Of a DNA stretch of 64,000 bases, positions 62,731 through 64,000 are shown piece by piece. The notes beneath the pieces are model-generated. The model did no database searches and was not told where the DNA came from. It saw nothing but the letters and a program-made list of their open reading frames with translations. The DNA is from Bacteroidales bacterium. Lineage in GTDB: Bacteria; Bacteroidota; Bacteroidia; Bacteroidales; UBA932. The stretch's first letter is position 1; the number at the start of each line of letters is the position of its first letter. The stretch lies in contig JAFVAU010000010.1 of the NCBI GenBank assembly GCA_017480345.1, forward strand, positions 40,083 to 104,082, read 5' to 3'. Made by a program: the position numbers and the translations under genes.

Positions 62731-63798
62731 ATGAAACGACTTAAAAAACTTCTGCCGTTATTGCTGATTGTTTCAGCCACGGCCCTGTCCTGCAGCAAGA
62801 TTGACACGGACACCACCCCGAAGCAGTATTTCACCCAGTGGAACTCCTGCGAAGCGCTTACGGCCCTGCAGGTGTATGTCCAGGATGTGACGAACCCCTC
62901 TTCCGGGAATTACATTGTGCCGGAAGACCGGATTGCCACCTTCGACATGGACGGAACCTTCGTGGGTGAACTCTATCCCACCTACTTCGAATACAACTTG
63001 CTGGAGTACCGGGTGCTGGACGATCCGGACTATAAGGATCAGGCTCCGGCCGATGTGAAGGAAACCGCCCAGGAAATCCGGGACTTCGTGCGCAAGGGAG
63101 CCAAGCTTCCGGACCACTTTGACATGAAACACGCCCAGGCGGCGGCTACTGCCTATGCCGGCATGACGCTTTCCGAGTTTGACGCCTATGTGAAGGCCTA
63201 TGCGGCCAAGCCCGCGAACGGCTTTACCGGAATGACGTATGGCCAGAGCTTCTACAAGCCCATGCTCGAGGTGTTCAAGTATTTGGAAGACAATGGTTTC
63301 ACCTATTACGTGGTCTCCGGATCGGACCGCTTCATCTGCCGGGCGCTGGTGGAGGCTATCGGCATTGCGCCCAACCGCGTTATCGGCATGGATGTGAAGC
63401 TGGAATCTACCGGGCAGGGCGACGAAGAGGGTGTCAATCACACCTTCGGCAGGGAGGAAGACCTTGTCCGTACAGACCAGCTCATCATCAAGAACCTCAA
63501 GACCAACAAGGTGCTGCAAATCACCCAGGAGATTGGCAAGGTGCCGGTGCTCTCGTTCGGAAACAGCGGCGGTGACAGCGCCATGCACAACTTCTGCCTG
63601 AGCAACACCGGGCACAGGACCGCCGCCTTCATGCTCATTGCCGATGACCCGGAACGGGACCACGCCAATCGGGAAAAAGCCCTGAAACTGGGAGAGCAGT
63701 GGCGCGATGCGGGATACTACGTCATCTCCATGCGGGACGACTTCAAGACCATTTACGGCGACCATGTAAAGATGGTCCCGTTCACTTTCGAGGATTAA
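62731..63798 (+). CDS. HAD-family phosphatase-like lipoprotein
   Basis: I chose the ATG at 62731 (MKRLKKLLPLLLIVSATALSC); the open frame starts earlier, in the promoter. The 355-residue protein has a lipid Cys21, HAD motif I FDMDGTFVG with Asp72 and Asp74, motif II YVVSGSDRF and motif IV FGNSGGDSAM. It probably acts as a phosphatase in the periplasm; the substrate is unknown, although the layout recalls phosphoserine phosphatases. It is a single gene, divergent from the channel gene. Confidence 0.85.
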   Translation: MKRLKKLLPLLLIVSATALSCSKIDTDTTPKQYFTQWNSCEALTALQVYVQDVTNPSSGNYIVPEDRIATFDMDGTFVGELYPTYFEYNLLEYRVLDDPDYKDQAPADVKETAQEIRDFVRKGAKLPDHFDMKHAQAAATAYAGMTLSEFDAYVKAYAAKPANGFTGMTYGQSFYKPMLEVFKYLEDNGFTYYVVSGSDRFICRALVEAIGIAPNRVIGMDVKLESTGQGDEEGVNHTFGREEDLVRTDQLIIKNLKTNKVLQITQEIGKVPVLSFGNSGGDSAMHNFCLSNTGHRTAAFMLIADDPERDHANREKALKLGEQWRDAGYYVISMRDDFKTIYGDHVKMVPFTFED

Positions 63799-63816
63799 TT
63801 ATAATTCGGCCCTCAA

Positions 63817-63858
63817 GCACGCGAAAGCCTGGCCATGTGGCCGGGCGAATTCGCGTGC
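63817..63858. repeat. Long palindrome between convergent genes
   Basis: GCACGCGAA (63817-63825) and TTCGCGTGC (63850-63858) pair perfectly; inside, CCTGGCC pairs with GGCCGGG allowing one G-U. It lies between the HAD gene and the gene at the right edge and may end both transcripts, but there is no U-tract. The remaining intergenic DNA to 63918 is AT-rich with no visible gene. Confidence 0.65.
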
Positions 63859-63918
63859 GGGCAATGGGACAATTATCGAACCATTTTTGAAGATTTTGAA
63901 GTAGTATATCTGTTTGGT

Positions 63919-64000
63919 TTACAGATGCCTCTGATAATCCATCTTTTCGTGCAGAACGCGGTCTACCCAGACTGAACCATCGTCATGCTTTTTGAAGAAG
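63919..64000 (-). CDS. C-terminal end of a gene running off the right edge
   Basis: A minus-strand frame open to the window edge ends at TAA (63921-63919). The last 26 residues include HDDGSVWVDRVLHEKMDY and end QRHL. This is too little to assign a family. It is supported only by the open frame and the convergent arrangement with the HAD gene. Confidence 0.4.
   Translation of the reverse strand, partial: FFKKHDDGSVWVDRVLHEKMDYQRHL

Noticed and set aside
1-64000. CRISPR arrays, rRNA or tRNA genes, prophage and integrase genes
   Set aside because: No regularly spaced repeats, no cloverleaf-like sequence in the gaps and no such proteins were found on reading both strands.
1-64000. GGCCGAT excess as a simple Ala-Asp codon effect
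   Set aside because: The word occurs about equally in both orientations inside minus-strand genes and also in intergenic DNA; GGCCGAC is rare by comparison. A formal test is still needed.

Overview
The window is a compact, GC-rich chromosomal segment of a member of the Bacteroidales; I cannot name the genus. The evidence is the family content: an aerotolerance (bat) operon, the serC-serA-DUF1015 cluster, an exbB/exbD cluster with two exbD genes, a PF14121-type putative porin, class I fumarase with aspartase, a DUF3127 protein and many lipoproteins. Promoters carry the Bacteroidetes -7 box TAnnTTTG and Shine-Dalgarno sequences are largely absent. Two genes carry lesions (an in-frame TGA in batB, a one-base frameshift in an M16 peptidase), which are either real or errors of a draft or metagenome assembly. 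I see no rRNA, tRNA, CRISPR array, prophage or integrated element, and no gene-free stretch longer than about 250 bp.

Layout. 1-7953 (minus): moxR, DUF58, a BatD-like membrane protein, batA, batB (nonsense), batC and an in-frame batD-batE fusion that runs off the left edge. 7974-17574: housekeeping genes truA, glyA, a SpoU methyltransferase, a glycosyltransferase, DUF1015-serA-serC, yigZ, a pRiA4b-ORF3-like gene and miaA. 17575-23505 (minus): a small protein, metG, dnaG, a small membrane protein, DUF3127 and an FKBP isomerase. 23702-36279: recQ, then asnS-udk-TonB-like-hypothetical-M16 peptidase, an orphan HTH protein, the exb cluster, ansA-tatD and a Nudix gene. 36319-42266 (plus): an SRPBCC-like protein, an rRNA m5C methyltransferase, a TPR protein, queA, dprA and a REP-associated tyrosine transposase (RAYT) flanked by four hairpin repeats. 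42445-64000: two transporters, an M13 peptidase, an FtsX-like permease, an MltF-like lytic transglycosylase, the porin, PspC-PadR-PspC, fumarase, two lipoproteins, a barrel protein, aspartase, a GH3 enzyme, an MscS channel, a HAD lipoprotein and the end of one more gene.

The most unusual content is at DNA level. (1) Short palindromic elements sit in frame inside tatD, truA, metG and a DUF3127 gene, each adding roughly 10-30 residues. A near-identical copy lies between moxR and DUF58, and the hairpin arms show compensatory changes. This resembles the Rickettsia palindromic elements. (2) The heptamer GGCCGAT is strongly over-represented on both strands (24 occurrences counted by eye in the first 10 kb, about 2 expected), in genes and between them. 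(3) At least six genes have a start codon 3-8 nt after a TAnnTTTG box (dprA with a one-base variant), which predicts leaderless or nearly leaderless mRNAs, while other genes have the box 17-30 nt upstream. (4) A RAYT lies inside its own set of REP hairpins. Functionally, aspartase, fumarase and asparaginase together feed aspartate and asparagine into fumarate and malate.
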